The notes under the pieces: generated by a model
Database searches by the model: none
The model's input: only the letters and a program-made list of their open reading frames with translations
What the model was told of the DNA's origin: nothing
Source of the DNA: Lewinella sp. LCG006
Lineage (GTDB): Bacteria; Bacteroidota; Bacteroidia; Chitinophagales; Saprospiraceae
Reading direction: 5' to 3'
Length of the DNA stretch: 64,000 bases
Assembly (NCBI RefSeq): GCF_040784935.1
Contig: NZ_CP160680.1
Span: 6,739,802-6,803,801 of the forward strand
Translations under genes and position numbers: made by a program
In this document: in pieces, positions 1-9,185 of the stretch
Numbering within the stretch: the first letter of the stretch is position 1
How the letters are laid out: every line of letters starts with the position of its first letter

Positions 1-115
1 GGAATGGCTGCTCGGGCGCTGGTGTGGGGGGCGTAAAATCAGGACGTTCCTTGTCGGTTTCACAAGCACTGCCCAGCAAAATCAAAAGACATAAAAGGGG
101 GAATATCTTTTTCAT
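1..115 (-). CDS. lipoprotein N-terminus (gene runs off the left edge)
   Basis: Only the first 38 codons are visible. They start at an ATG at 115 and read MKKIFPLLCLLILLGSAC followed by an acidic, proline-rich stretch. The short positive n-region, hydrophobic core and LGSAC lipobox predict a signal-peptidase-II lipoprotein with lipidated Cys18. The Pro/Glu-rich segment after the cysteine looks like a tether to a domain outside the window, so function cannot be named. It is transcribed divergently from the pseudouridine synthase. Confidence 0.75.
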   Translation of the reverse strand, partial: MKKIFPLLCLLILLGSACETDKERPDFTPPTPAPEQPF

Positions 116-155
116 AATGCACTGAATATTTTTTGAGTGATCTCTTTTCAAAAAC

Positions 156-196
156 TGGCGCAAAGGAGATTATAAATAAAACTCTTCTTTGCGCCA
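156..196. repeat. inverted repeat in the leader of the lipoprotein gene
   Basis: Perfect 10-bp arms, TGGCGCAAAG and CTTTGCGCCA, separated by 21 A/T-rich bases. The arms are much richer in GC than their surroundings. The hairpin lies 41 bases upstream of the lipoprotein start. It could be a 5'-leader structure or an operator; there is no U-tract in either direction, so it is not a convincing terminator. Confidence 0.5.
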
Positions 197-300
197 TGTG
201 TACAATGTCCTAAATTTAAACCACTACAAATATAAGCGTAAATTTTACATTTATTTAATATACCTGCTTTTTATAAGGCATAATAAACCACCGAATCAAC

Positions 301-308
301 TATCTTTG
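301..308 (+). promoter_or_regulatory. -7 promoter box (TATCTTTG)
   Basis: TATCTTTG matches the Bacteroidota -7 consensus TANNTTTG. It would place the transcription start near 314, about 38 bases before the TTG start at 352. No clear -33 TTTG is seen at the usual spacing, so this rests on the -7 box alone. Confidence 0.4.
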
Positions 309-351
309 TGCATCCATTATGTTACTGTAAATTAGTAAAGCCTGCTTACTT

Positions 352-2046
352 TTGTCGAATCGTTCCTCTTTACCCACTTTGTTCACTGCTTTTCGTTCAG
401 CTATTTCCAGCATTGAACTTCCTGAGAAGTTTACCTTCCCCTTTTATTACGAGCCACATCCTCTGGCTTTAATCGCTGCAAAAGAACTTCAGGAACATTT
501 GTTGACTCAAACCGATTGGACCCATAATTTCGGCAGTGACGACAACAAACAAGATAATGCTATTGGCAAAATGTTTGGGGTACTGGTGGTCAAAGATCAA
601 TCAGGAACATTGGGCTACCTCTCCGCTTTTTCTGGAAAATTGGCGGAAAGCAATCAACATCCCGGCTTTGTGCCACCGCTTTTCGACATGCTCAACGAAG
701 GAAGCTTTTTTCTGACTGGCATGGACATTCTCAATCAGATCAATGATCAAATTGAGCAATTGGAAAGGGCTCCAGCCTTGGAGCAAGCCCGCCAGGCATT
801 GGCCCAGACGCAGGACGAAGCGACCGAGAAGGTGGAAGGTTTCCGCGCACAAATGAAAGCTGCTAAAAAAGCTCGCAAAGTAAACCGAGAGAATGCACGA
901 ATAACCATGGAGGCGAAGGAGTTTGTGGCATTTAACGAGACCTTGCGACAGGAAAGCCTTCAGCACCAGTTTTATTTCAAAGACCTCGTAAAGCACTGGA
1001 CAGAAAGAGTAGCCCAAGCGCAGGAACAGCACGATCATTATCAATCAGAGATCGACAAGCTCAAGGAGGAACGGAAAAACCGCTCCAACGCCTTACAGCA
1101 GTTGCTTTTTGCCGAATATCGATTTTTGAATCAAGCTGGAGAAACACGCAGCCTACAAGATATTTTCAAGCATACCGCACTGAAAAAGCCACCTGCTGGT
1201 GCCGGCGAATGTGCTGCTCCAAAATTATTGCAATATGCTTTTGAGCACCAGCTGCAACCCGTGACTATGGCCGAATTTTGGTGGGGGCAGTCGCCTAAAT
1301 CAGAAGTTCGAAAACATGGCAATTTTTACCCTGCCTGTCGGGGTAAATGCGAGCCTATTTTAGGTCACATGTTGGCGGGTATGGCGTTGGATGACAACCC
1401 CATGCTCAGCAACCGTAATCAGGTGCAAGACATTCCAGTCGTTTATGAAGATGAACACCTGCTGCTGATCAACAAACCTCCTGAATTTCTTTCGGTTCCC
1501 GGCCGCCACATACAAGATTCTATTCAGTGGCGGATGAAACAAAAATATCCTGAAGCGACTGGACCCATGGTTGCTCACCGGCTAGATATGTCGACTTCTG
1601 GTCTGATGATTATCGCCAAGACCATGGATGTTTACAAATTTCTCCAGCGCCATTTTATGAAACGTACGGTTAGTAAACGCTACGAAGCACTACTAGATGG
1701 AATAGTAGCGGAAGATGAAGGAACCATTGATCTTCCGCTACGACTCGATATTGACGACCGCCCTCGGCAGATGGTTTGTTATGAGCACGGCAAAGCTGCA
1801 CGAACGCACTGGAAAGTAATAGATCGGAAGGACGGAAAAACCCGGGTACACTTTTTTCCCATCACGGGCCGTACCCATCAGTTGCGCGTCCACGCAGCGC
1901 ATACCCTGGGCCTCAATGCCCCCATTATCGGTGATGACCTTTACGGACAGATAGGGACTCGCCTACACCTGCACGCCGCCGCCATCACTTTCAAGCATCC
2001 GGTGACCAAGGAGATGGTGAGTTTTGAGGTAGCTGCGGATTTTTGA
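352..2046 (+). CDS. RluA-family pseudouridine synthase with long N-terminal extension
   Basis: Isomerises uridine to pseudouridine in RNA. The C-terminal ~200 residues form the RluA catalytic domain: HRLDMSTSGL at 409-418 contains the family motif HRLDxxTSG with catalytic Asp412, and GRTHQLRVH lies near 498. The first ~360 residues are not part of the core fold; residues ~125-250 are rich in Ala, Glu, Gln and Lys and look like a coiled coil. At 564 residues it is about twice the minimal family length; long versions of this kind are known in the family. The start is a TTG because the upstream frame is closed at 328-330 and no earlier ATG exists; the next in-frame ATG would lose conserved sequence. 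The RNA target cannot be read from sequence. Confidence 0.85.
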   Translation: MSNRSSLPTLFTAFRSAISSIELPEKFTFPFYYEPHPLALIAAKELQEHLLTQTDWTHNFGSDDNKQDNAIGKMFGVLVVKDQSGTLGYLSAFSGKLAESNQHPGFVPPLFDMLNEGSFFLTGMDILNQINDQIEQLERAPALEQARQALAQTQDEATEKVEGFRAQMKAAKKARKVNRENARITMEAKEFVAFNETLRQESLQHQFYFKDLVKHWTERVAQAQEQHDHYQSEIDKLKEERKNRSNALQQLLFAEYRFLNQAGETRSLQDIFKHTALKKPPAGAGECAAPKLLQYAFEHQLQPVTMAEFWWGQSPKSEVRKHGNFYPACRGKCEPILGHMLAGMALDDNPMLSNRNQVQDIPVVYEDEHLLLINKPPEFLSVPGRHIQDSIQWRMKQKYPEATGPMVAHRLDMSTSGLMIIAKTMDVYKFLQRHFMKRTVSKRYEALLDGIVAEDEGTIDLPLRLDIDDRPRQMVCYEHGKAARTHWKVIDRKDGKTRVHFFPITGRTHQLRVHAAHTLGLNAPIIGDDLYGQIGTRLHLHAAAITFKHPVTKEMVSFEVAADF

Positions 2047-2089
2047 AAGATCAATGAAATAAACATGATACTCAGTAAAAACAATAGAA

Positions 2090-2123
2090 AACCCCTCTGC
2101 CCGATAATACAGGCAGAGGGGTT
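2090..2123. terminator. bidirectional terminator-like hairpin
   Basis: Perfect 12-bp stem (AACCCCTCTGCC / GGCAGAGGGGTT) with a 10-base loop, lying between the convergent pseudouridine synthase and DUF1508 genes. A/T runs flank it on both sides, which fits shared transcription termination. Confidence 0.7.
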
Positions 2124-2160
2124 AGTGCTAATTTGATAGCAAAAATCAAGAAGGCATATT

Positions 2161-2493
2161 TTAAACCGTCAAGTCCTTCACTGCTGCATCAGCAGTTGCA
2201 TTTTTCTTAACAGACTCAATACCATTCTCCATAGTAGCTACTGCTTTGTACATCTGGCTTTTTCCGATAATCTGGCCATTAGAAGCCTTCAAGGTAAAGA
2301 ATGGAGAACCATCTTTTGCTTCCTTACGCTCAAAGTTTGCATCGTCTTTTGCGTGGTTGATCACCGACTGAACGCCGTTCATTGCACCCGACTTGGCAGC
2401 ATAACCTTGGCTGGAAAGAATCACCTGACCGTTGGTTGCTTTGAGATTGAAATAGAATTTTCCAGAATCATTTTTGAATACTTCGAAAGCCAT
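2161..2493 (-). CDS. DUF1508 (YegP-like) tandem-repeat protein
   Basis: A 110-residue protein made of two copies of the ~50-residue DUF1508 unit. Each copy has the pattern F-x-F-x-L-K-A-(T/S)-N-G-Q-x-I then a Gly/Ser-Gln-x-Y segment and a helix with I-x-S-V; the first spans residues ~8-55 and the second ~60-105. The family (E. coli YegP) is small, soluble and of unknown function; many members have exactly this double-repeat layout. No signal peptide. It stands alone, convergent with the pseudouridine synthase. Confidence 0.85.
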   Translation of the reverse strand: MAFEVFKNDSGKFYFNLKATNGQVILSSQGYAAKSGAMNGVQSVINHAKDDANFERKEAKDGSPFFTLKASNGQIIGKSQMYKAVATMENGIESVKKNATADAAVKDLTV

Positions 2494-2795
2494 AATTAAT
2501 ACTTTATCTGTGAATTAAAAGTGTTTTTCTAATGGTATCCTTTTAGGAATACGCTCTTGAGACGGAAGAATCTTTGCCAGGTAACGATACTTTGGCAATA
2601 TTCTTTTTAAAAAGCTTAAAAAAAGCTATTCTGTTCCGCACCGAATATCTGAATTTTTTAGCAAACTCAAGGCAAAACAAACACACTATATTTTCCTTCA
2701 TCTCATGATGCTTGCTTTCCCTTTTGCGCTTTTTGCCACTTATCCCCTTTATGTAACCGTTGACGGTTTGAAAGCTCCTCTTAGCCCCGGTGTAA

Positions 2796-3065
2796 CTGTT
2801 CAACGCGTGGAAGCCACTGCTGTACATTCGAAGTTCCGCCAAAGCAAGAAGTACCGAACAACAAATACGGGAAGCCCTCGAAAGGACTTCCCGAAACCAT
2901 CATTATTTTCGCATCGATCCTCCGCTAATAGGCACTAACACCAGCATGGATGATGCTTCTCTCAAACAAGTAAAAAATCTCCGGGAATTGGCTAACCAGC
3001 ATGTGGAACAGGAACAAGCACAACTCCAAAAATTGGTTAAACACTTGTTAGATACGAGTAATTGA
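2796..3065 (+). pseudogene. decayed C-terminus of a patatin-like phospholipase
   Basis: Read in one frame, this stretch is open for ~89 codons up to the TGA at 3063. It contains HYFRIDPPLIGTNTSMDDAS followed by an amphipathic Leu/Gln-rich helix. This resembles the C-terminal segment of patatins, where an 'NYLRVQ...GTTTEMDDAS' pattern precedes a helix with LLVQVGENLL. The upstream frame is closed by a TAA at 2793 and I find no GxSxG lipase motif or Asp catalytic region in any frame upstream, so the catalytic part is gone. The last 39 codons (from the ATG at 2946) could still be translated. Its end overlaps the stop end of the convergent lipoprotein gene by 18 bases. The family assignment is by eye. 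Confidence 0.55.
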
Positions 3066-3587
3066 ATAAGTCACTTGAACAAATTGTCCGCTTGAGTCAT
3101 TCAGTACGATATCGTAAGTTACTGAAGAAGTGATACTACTCAATGGTGTAGTAATTGCTTCTTTACCCAAGTCTTCAGGGGCATTAGTGCCGCCACCATC
3201 ATAATCGAACAAGTCCGCTTCAACTATGAGATTGCTACTTGCTATATTCGCAGTTGCTACGGTATAGGTAACAACAGCAGACAAAGGATAGTCACTCAGT
3301 CCTACTGGAAGAGCTTCCGTATCTGCTTGTGTCCAGAGGGGATTGTCTTCCGTAAGGTTGCCTCTGACCAATTTCGAGCCTATTTTCCCATAAATTTCCA
3401 GGTTATCGCCCTCTCCTTCCTTGATTTCAAGTGCCCTTATTTTTAGTAGCTCGACTCTGAAGGTAACTTCTTCCTCTACTGGCGTATCGTCATCCTTGTC
3501 TACGACACAAGCCGTGAAGGTCGAGAAAAAGGCTACTAATACCAGGGTCTTCAGTGCTTTGGTAAAAATTAAATTACGCTGTTTCAT
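3048..3587 (-). CDS. lipoprotein of unknown function
   Basis: A 179-residue exported protein. The n-region is basic, the hydrophobic core is followed by STFTAC (lipidated Cys at ~27) and then an acidic tether (DKDDDTPVEEE). The rest is predicted beta-rich. A Gly/Asp-rich stretch near residue 125 (DYDGGGTNAPEDLG) could bind a metal. I do not recognise a family. It is a single gene. Confidence 0.7.
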   Translation of the reverse strand: MKQRNLIFTKALKTLVLVAFFSTFTACVVDKDDDTPVEEEVTFRVELLKIRALEIKEGEGDNLEIYGKIGSKLVRGNLTEDNPLWTQADTEALPVGLSDYPLSAVVTYTVATANIASSNLIVEADLFDYDGGGTNAPEDLGKEAITTPLSSITSSVTYDIVLNDSSGQFVQVTYSITRI

Positions 3588-3779
3588 AATTAATATTTTT
3601 GTGGTTTTGAATTTGTTGCAACTTACTACCGATCAGTCTGCAGCCCAACCGGCGTAAGTCACCACAAATTTTTGGTGTCAATATTTGACTAGCCAAAACT
3701 ACCTCTGCTCTTGCCCAAAGTCCTAATTTTCAGCATGGACAAAAGATGGACAGCCACAAAAACAGCTCACAAAAAAAAC

Positions 3780-3815
3780 AACAGGCTTCTAGGTAAGTCC
3801 ACCTAGAAGCCTGTT
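3780..3815 (-). terminator. intrinsic terminator of the haloperoxidase-like gene
   Basis: Perfect 15-bp stem (AACAGGCTTCTAGGT / ACCTAGAAGCCTGTT) with a 6-base loop, 25 bases after the stop codon of the 3840-5321 gene. On the minus strand it is followed by a run of T residues, as expected for a Rho-independent terminator. Confidence 0.85.
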
Positions 3816-3839
3816 GACAAAAAACTTTATCTTCAAAAA

Positions 3840-5321
3840 CTACATCGCAGTCTTTTCCTCTTCTCCGATATGCTTAAGGTAGAATTTCCATACTTCACCA
3901 GCAACATCACGACCTAATTGGAGGCCTGCAACGTTATCTGCCTGAATGTGGTAGCCACCCATTACGCGTGACCAGCCCGCCATTTCAGCCGTTTCCGTAA
4001 ATGTAGGAAACTCGATGACGACGGTATCGCCAAGGTTATCTGGCTCCGTGAGAGCACCCGCAACAAGCGTCACGCTGCTGCCAAACTCATCACTGCCCGT
4101 CCAACGCTTAAGGGCCTCACCGCAGCCACCACTGATCGTACTATGACCAGAAGTGTAACTAGGGAATGGAGGACACAAAAACGTTTCTGGTGAATAGGGA
4201 CGCCACTGCTGACCGTCCATCTCTACAATACCTTTGCCTTCGCCACCCCAGGCTTTGATCTTTTGATCTTCGTAATACTTGTGTACCAATGCGTAAGGAC
4301 GTGCGTAATCATAAAACATCTTGGAATCCCAGGAAGCAATGAAGGCATCCATCGCAACCACTTGATTGTAAAAGAACATCTTCACATCTTCGTCCAAGGT
4401 GTGATTATCACGACGAGAAACTTCCTGTGCGAATTTCAGCCAGTGACCAGCCTGCTGTACCGATTGGGGGCCATCACGCATAAATTCTACGAGTGCTTTG
4501 TCTTTGTCCGTCAGGTTTGCCTGAAGTTCCATTACTTCTTTCACCTCAGCCTCCAATTGCTCTGATCCAATCATTGGTGGAGGACCAGGGCGAAACTGAT
4601 CGCCTGATTTAAGGGCTACAGGCTGAACTTTATCCCAGTAAGGCGTTAGGCATTCGGGCGCAAAGCGACCTCCTTTTCCATCCGCAAAGTATTTGGGCTG
4701 CCAACGGTTGGGGTCTACATTCTCGTCGGCAGAATTGACGGGAGCATAGCCTACGTAGTTGAAATAAGGTTGGCCATTAGAGCCTTCTTCTTCACCATAT
4801 TGATTAGACCCATCACCTTTACGCGCTTCAATAACGGCTTTAGCGGCAAGGTTGCCAATACCAATCGGTGAAGTTGGGTCTGTAGACATATCGTCAGGAT
4901 CAAGACCTAGTTCACGCATGTAATTAGCAAAAATTTCCTTATCCGTAAAGTAGTATTCACTTAGTGTACGGAAAGCTGCGTAGCTGATGGCAGTTTCCTT
5001 GTTTTTAAGATCCTGCTCGGTGGCAGGCCGACGCTCAACTCCACTAAGATAAACAGGGGTCGCTTTTTCGTCATAACGTGACCAAGCATCAAAAATGGAT
5101 ACAAAAATCAAGCCCAAATAACGCGAGGTGATGGTTGGCCGGGGCTTGAAACGATCGGTATCATTGGCCGTTCCCAGTATAGCCATTTCACTCCACTTAT
5201 AGGCGATATTTTCAGCGCCACGTGGCTCCACCGTAGTTGCTGGCTGGTCAGCTGTTTCTGCCTTTCGGCAGGAAACAAGTACTGCCAGAAGCATTGCAAA
5301 TAGTAAAAAATAGTTTTTCAT
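3840..5321 (-). CDS. vanadium-dependent haloperoxidase/PAP2-superfamily lipoprotein
   Basis: A 493-residue outer-membrane or periplasmic lipoprotein (lipobox LVSC, Cys18). It matches the vanadate/phosphate-binding signature K-x6-RP ... SGH ... SR-x5-H-x3-D: K334, R341-P342, S391-G392-H393, S451-R452, H458 and D462. In vanadium haloperoxidases these residues hold vanadate, and the second histidine bonds to the metal; in PAP2 phosphatases the same set binds phosphate. Length and the PPFPSYTSGHS context favour the haloperoxidase branch that is common in Bacteroidota. Whether it halogenates or hydrolyses phosphate esters cannot be decided from sequence. It is a single gene with its own terminator. 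Confidence 0.85.
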   Translation of the reverse strand: MKNYFLLFAMLLAVLVSCRKAETADQPATTVEPRGAENIAYKWSEMAILGTANDTDRFKPRPTITSRYLGLIFVSIFDAWSRYDEKATPVYLSGVERRPATEQDLKNKETAISYAAFRTLSEYYFTDKEIFANYMRELGLDPDDMSTDPTSPIGIGNLAAKAVIEARKGDGSNQYGEEEGSNGQPYFNYVGYAPVNSADENVDPNRWQPKYFADGKGGRFAPECLTPYWDKVQPVALKSGDQFRPGPPPMIGSEQLEAEVKEVMELQANLTDKDKALVEFMRDGPQSVQQAGHWLKFAQEVSRRDNHTLDEDVKMFFYNQVVAMDAFIASWDSKMFYDYARPYALVHKYYEDQKIKAWGGEGKGIVEMDGQQWRPYSPETFLCPPFPSYTSGHSTISGGCGEALKRWTGSDEFGSSVTLVAGALTEPDNLGDTVVIEFPTFTETAEMAGWSRVMGGYHIQADNVAGLQLGRDVAGEVWKFYLKHIGEEEKTAM

Positions 5322-5388
5322 AATTCACGGTGGTTAAATAAGAATGGTTCTAATCGCTAAACTAGTGATCATTCCTTTTTAATCGTTT

Positions 5389-6582
5389 TCATCGATAAAA
5401 GAATAATTCGTGTACAGTACCTGCGGGAAAATGTTGCTGCCCTCTTTCCAATCGAATAAAGGCATCACCATGTAGAAGGTTGGCTAAATCTCCCGATCCA
5501 TGTCCTTTTCTGGGGTAAGCGAGAATCTGACCTTGCTCGTTATAACTGATTTTCACTTCTAACAAATAGGTAAGGTCGGGTGTAAATGTCACATCATCCT
5601 GAAGAATACCGTAGGGGCGCTTTGGAATGAGCATCCCCAAGGAGGCACGTAGCCAATCCAACAAATACACCTGGGTACACATAAAAGATGAAACCGGATT
5701 GCCAGGAAGGGCAAAAACCGTCGCTTTGAAATCAGGGTCATGACCAAACCAGAAGGGTTTCCCTGGTCGCTGAGCTACCCGATGGAATAATTTAGTGACG
5801 CCTAAACGATCAAGTGCTGTAGGTAAATAGTCGAATTTGCCTTTGGAAACACCTCCGCTGAGAACAATCAGATCGTAATCTCGCAAAAAGCCTTTCAACT
5901 TCTCAACGATCTTCTCTTCGTCATCTACTAAATGAGCCGTATCAACAGGAACACTTAAATGTTGTAAGCTCGCTTGCAAACGATAGACATTACTGCGCCG
6001 AATTTGGTGAGCAGCTGGCTGCTGGTCGATCTCTACCAATTCGTTGCCCGTAGAAACAATGATGGTTTTAGGTAAACGTGCAACCGTAATTTTTGCTTTC
6101 CCAATACTTGCTCCTACTCCTATTTCACTGGCCGAAAGTAGCGTTCCTTTTTCTACCAAGAGTTCACCTTTTGCTCGATCTTCTCCCCGGTAGTGAATAT
6201 TCTGCCCTTTCTCGTAAGCTACATTGATCCTTGCTACACCGTCAACGATATCCACGTCTTCGTAACGAATAACCGTATCACAGCCGCGAGGTAGCATGGC
6301 TCCCGTCATGACTTCCAAGCATTCCGCAAGATTAGTAAGTTCTGACTCAGGATCCCCTGCTGCCACAACACCTGCTACACGAAAATGATCCAATTGAACA
6401 GCAGTATCATAGTGAATAGCTATGCCGTCCATTGTGATACGATCATAGGGAGGCAACTCCCGATCGCCATGCCAGTCTTCTTGCAAAACCCTACCAATGC
6501 CCAGCGCCAAGGGAATAGTTTCGGCACCAAAACCATGTGCGTTATTCTGGACAATTCCATAAGCTTCAGCAAGACTAATCAT
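5389..6582 (-). CDS. moeA: molybdopterin molybdenumtransferase MoeA
   Basis: Inserts molybdate into adenylylated molybdopterin, the last common step of molybdenum-cofactor synthesis. At 397 residues it has the normal length. Recognisable parts are the N-terminal PPYDRITMDGIA segment, the TGAMLPRGCDTVIRYEDV segment, the central MoaB/Mog-like domain with IIVSTGNEL and LSGGVSKGKFDY, and the FALPGNPVSSFMC loop. It stands alone here; other cofactor genes must be elsewhere. A likely client, a xanthine-dehydrogenase-family enzyme, is encoded at 60735-63376. Confidence 0.95.
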   Translation of the reverse strand: MISLAEAYGIVQNNAHGFGAETIPLALGIGRVLQEDWHGDRELPPYDRITMDGIAIHYDTAVQLDHFRVAGVVAAGDPESELTNLAECLEVMTGAMLPRGCDTVIRYEDVDIVDGVARINVAYEKGQNIHYRGEDRAKGELLVEKGTLLSASEIGVGASIGKAKITVARLPKTIIVSTGNELVEIDQQPAAHQIRRSNVYRLQASLQHLSVPVDTAHLVDDEEKIVEKLKGFLRDYDLIVLSGGVSKGKFDYLPTALDRLGVTKLFHRVAQRPGKPFWFGHDPDFKATVFALPGNPVSSFMCTQVYLLDWLRASLGMLIPKRPYGILQDDVTFTPDLTYLLEVKISYNEQGQILAYPRKGHGSGDLANLLHGDAFIRLERGQQHFPAGTVHELFFYR

Positions 6583-6710
6583 TTGACCCTATTTATTGCC
6601 CATAAAGTTACAAACAAACAGCAAAAAGGAAGCATAACATTTGTCACTATAAAAGTCTCGCTACTACTCATAGTGATAGTGTAGCTACACGTGTCTCCTT
6701 ACTCTTTGAG

Positions 6711-8990
6711 TTAAATCATCTGCGCGTGAATAGCTGCGATACCTACCATATCGACAATTTGCCGAACACTGGCACCAATCTGTAAAATATGCACAGGCTT
6801 CTTCAAGCCCAGCATTACTGGTCCGATGATGTCCATTCCAGCGGCATTGCCCAATAAGTTATAAGCAATATTGGCAGCCGAAAGGCTGGGGAAGATCAAG
6901 GTATTGGCGCGCTCATTTCCCAACTTGGAAAAGGGGTAATACTTCTGCCGCAATTGAGGATCTAGTGCCATGTGAACTTGCATTTCACCATCCACCATCC
7001 ACTCGGGATGCCGTTTGTGAACAATGGCGGTAGCTTCGCGCATTAGGATAGCAGACTCTCCGTTGGGCACAGAACCGAAATTGGAGTAGGTCACCAAACC
7101 TATTTTTGGGGTAATATTAAAGGTTTCTACTTGCTCTGCTACAAGCTCGGTAATGTCCGCAATGTCTTCCGGGCTGAGGAAATGGTTAACGGTAGTATCG
7201 GCGAGGAAGAGTGGTCCAAAACGTGTCTGTAGAATATGCGTACTCGCTACTTTTTTCACACCTTCACGGGGGCCAATAATTTGTAGTGCCGGCCGAAGTG
7301 TATTAGGGTACTTACGACTCAAACCACTGATCATGGCGTCGGCTTCGCCCGTTTCTACCATCATCGAACCATAATAATTCTTGTCCTGCATCAGCTCTTC
7401 CGCTTCCAGAATAGTGACGCCTTTACGTTTGCGTTTCTCGTACAACTTCTGAATGTAAGCGTCACGAGTTGCTTTTTCTTTTTCATCAACGGGCTGGCGA
7501 GGATCGATGATGCGAATGCTTTGCGGAATTTCGATACCGTGTTCCTCCGTAATAGCACGAATGACTTCATGGTTCCCCAACAGGATGGGCTCAGCTATTT
7601 TGTCTTCAATGACGACCTGCGCAGCCTTTAATACCGACACATTTTCCGCATCGGCAAAGACGACTCGTTTGCGATCTTGACGAGCTTTGGTTTCAATGAT
7701 TTTCGATAGCGTATTGTCATTGCCCAAGCGTTTTCCTAACTCTAATTCGTAAGCTTCCCAGTCGGTGATCGGATATTTTGCCACGCCCGAATCCATGGCA
7801 GCTTTGGCCACTGCCGGAGCAACGGTCGTGATCAAACGAGGATCAACCGGCTTGGGTATGATATAATCGCGACCAAAGGTCAAATTGGTACTGCTATATG
7901 CAAGGTTGACAATTTCCGGCACCTGCTTCTTTGCCAGATCCGCCAGCGCACGAACAGCCGCCAGCTTCATCTCTTCGTTGATTTCCGAAGCTCGTACATC
8001 GAGCGCACCCCGAAAGATGAAAGGGAAACCAAGAACATTATTCACCTGATTAGGATAATCCGAACGCCCAGTAGCCATGATACAGTCTGGACGGGCTGAG
8101 GTGGCATCTTCGTAGCTGATTTCTGGAGTTGGATTGGCCATAGCAAAAATGACAGGGTTAGCGGCCATGTCCTTGATCATCTCCTTGTTCAAAACATTTC
8201 CTCGTGATAAACCGATGAATACATCTGCACCATTGAGGATATCTGTCAGGGAAGTATCGGCCGGCATAGAACCATTGACAAACTCTGATTTTTTTCCGTC
8301 AAGATTATCACGATCAGGGTGAATGAGTCCCTTGCTATCGTACATGAAGATGTTTTCCTTCTTGGCGCCCAAGGAAACATAGATACGGGTACATGATATC
8401 GCCGAAGCGCCAGCTCCGTTAACAATAATCCGAACTTCGCTGATGTCTTTTTCCACAATTTCCAGCGCATTCAGCAAAGCCGCTCCACTGATGATAGCTG
8501 TGCCGTGCTGGTCATCGTGCATCACTGGAATATTCAACTCCTCTTTTAAGCGCTCCTCGATTTCAAAACAATCAGGAGCTGAAATATCCTCCAGATTGAC
8601 ACCACCGAAGGTAGGCTCCAGCAACTTTACTGTCCGGATAAACTCATCGACGTTCTTGGTATTCAATTCCAAATCAAAACAATCGATATCGGCGTATATC
8701 TTGAAAAGCAGTCCCTTTCCTTCCATCACTGGTTTGCTGGCTTCGGGACCAATATCTCCTAATCCCAAGACCGCAGTACCATTGCTGATAACAGCTACCA
8801 GGTTGCCTTTTGCTGTGTATTTGTAAACATCATTGACGTCCTTTTCAATCGCCAGACAAGGCTCGGCAACGCCAGGAGAATAGGCCAAGGAGAGGTCTCG
8901 CTGGTTGGCCGTTTCTTTGGTAGGAATGACCTCTATTTTTCCGGGTCGTCCTTTGGCGTGGTAGTGTAAGGCTTCTTGCTTGATATCCAT
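6711..8990 (-). CDS. maeB: NADP-dependent malic enzyme fused to a phosphotransacetylase-like domain
   Basis: Oxidative decarboxylation of malate to pyruvate with NADPH production. The first ~430 residues are the malic enzyme, including SLAYSPGVAEPC, IDIGPEASKPVMEGK-type binding segments and the NAD(P) site GAGASAISC. The remaining ~330 residues are the PTA-like domain (e.g. GLVTYSNFGS, FPSLSAANIAYNLLG), which in MaeB enzymes is regulatory rather than catalytic. The 759-residue length is standard for MaeB. It is a single gene with a good -7 box 79 bases upstream. Confidence 0.95.
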   Translation of the reverse strand: MDIKQEALHYHAKGRPGKIEVIPTKETANQRDLSLAYSPGVAEPCLAIEKDVNDVYKYTAKGNLVAVISNGTAVLGLGDIGPEASKPVMEGKGLLFKIYADIDCFDLELNTKNVDEFIRTVKLLEPTFGGVNLEDISAPDCFEIEERLKEELNIPVMHDDQHGTAIISGAALLNALEIVEKDISEVRIIVNGAGASAISCTRIYVSLGAKKENIFMYDSKGLIHPDRDNLDGKKSEFVNGSMPADTSLTDILNGADVFIGLSRGNVLNKEMIKDMAANPVIFAMANPTPEISYEDATSARPDCIMATGRSDYPNQVNNVLGFPFIFRGALDVRASEINEEMKLAAVRALADLAKKQVPEIVNLAYSSTNLTFGRDYIIPKPVDPRLITTVAPAVAKAAMDSGVAKYPITDWEAYELELGKRLGNDNTLSKIIETKARQDRKRVVFADAENVSVLKAAQVVIEDKIAEPILLGNHEVIRAITEEHGIEIPQSIRIIDPRQPVDEKEKATRDAYIQKLYEKRKRKGVTILEAEELMQDKNYYGSMMVETGEADAMISGLSRKYPNTLRPALQIIGPREGVKKVASTHILQTRFGPLFLADTTVNHFLSPEDIADITELVAEQVETFNITPKIGLVTYSNFGSVPNGESAILMREATAIVHKRHPEWMVDGEMQVHMALDPQLRQKYYPFSKLGNERANTLIFPSLSAANIAYNLLGNAAGMDIIGPVMLGLKKPVHILQIGASVRQIVDMVGIAAIHAQMI

Positions 8991-9068
8991 TAATTTGGAA
9001 TTTGGTCAGTTAGGTAATACGTCTACGAAACAAGCATTCCTGGGGAAAGTTGTTTCTGGTACAGCGCG

Positions 9069-9076
9069 CAAATATA
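9069..9076 (-). promoter_or_regulatory. -7 promoter box of maeB (TATATTTG)
   Basis: TATATTTG on the minus strand fits TANNTTTG and lies 79 bases upstream of the maeB ATG. A T-rich segment replaces a clear -33 TTTG. Confidence 0.4.
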
Positions 9077-9185
9077 GGTCTAATTGCTCCGAAAAAGGAG
9101 ATCACTACCGCAATTTTTAAAACGATTGACGCTACAGATCAAACCGTAGGAAAGTGATCGGTGATGTTATTACTTTGCTGGATAT

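Noticed and set aside
2543-2842. 99-codon ORF on the minus strand
   Set aside because: Low-complexity, basic, no family resemblance, and it overlaps the patatin remnant, whose reading frame has recognisable sequence.
2705-2938. 77-codon ORF on the plus strand
   Set aside because: A different frame of the patatin remnant; its product matches nothing, whereas the frame ending at 3065 carries the patatin C-terminus.
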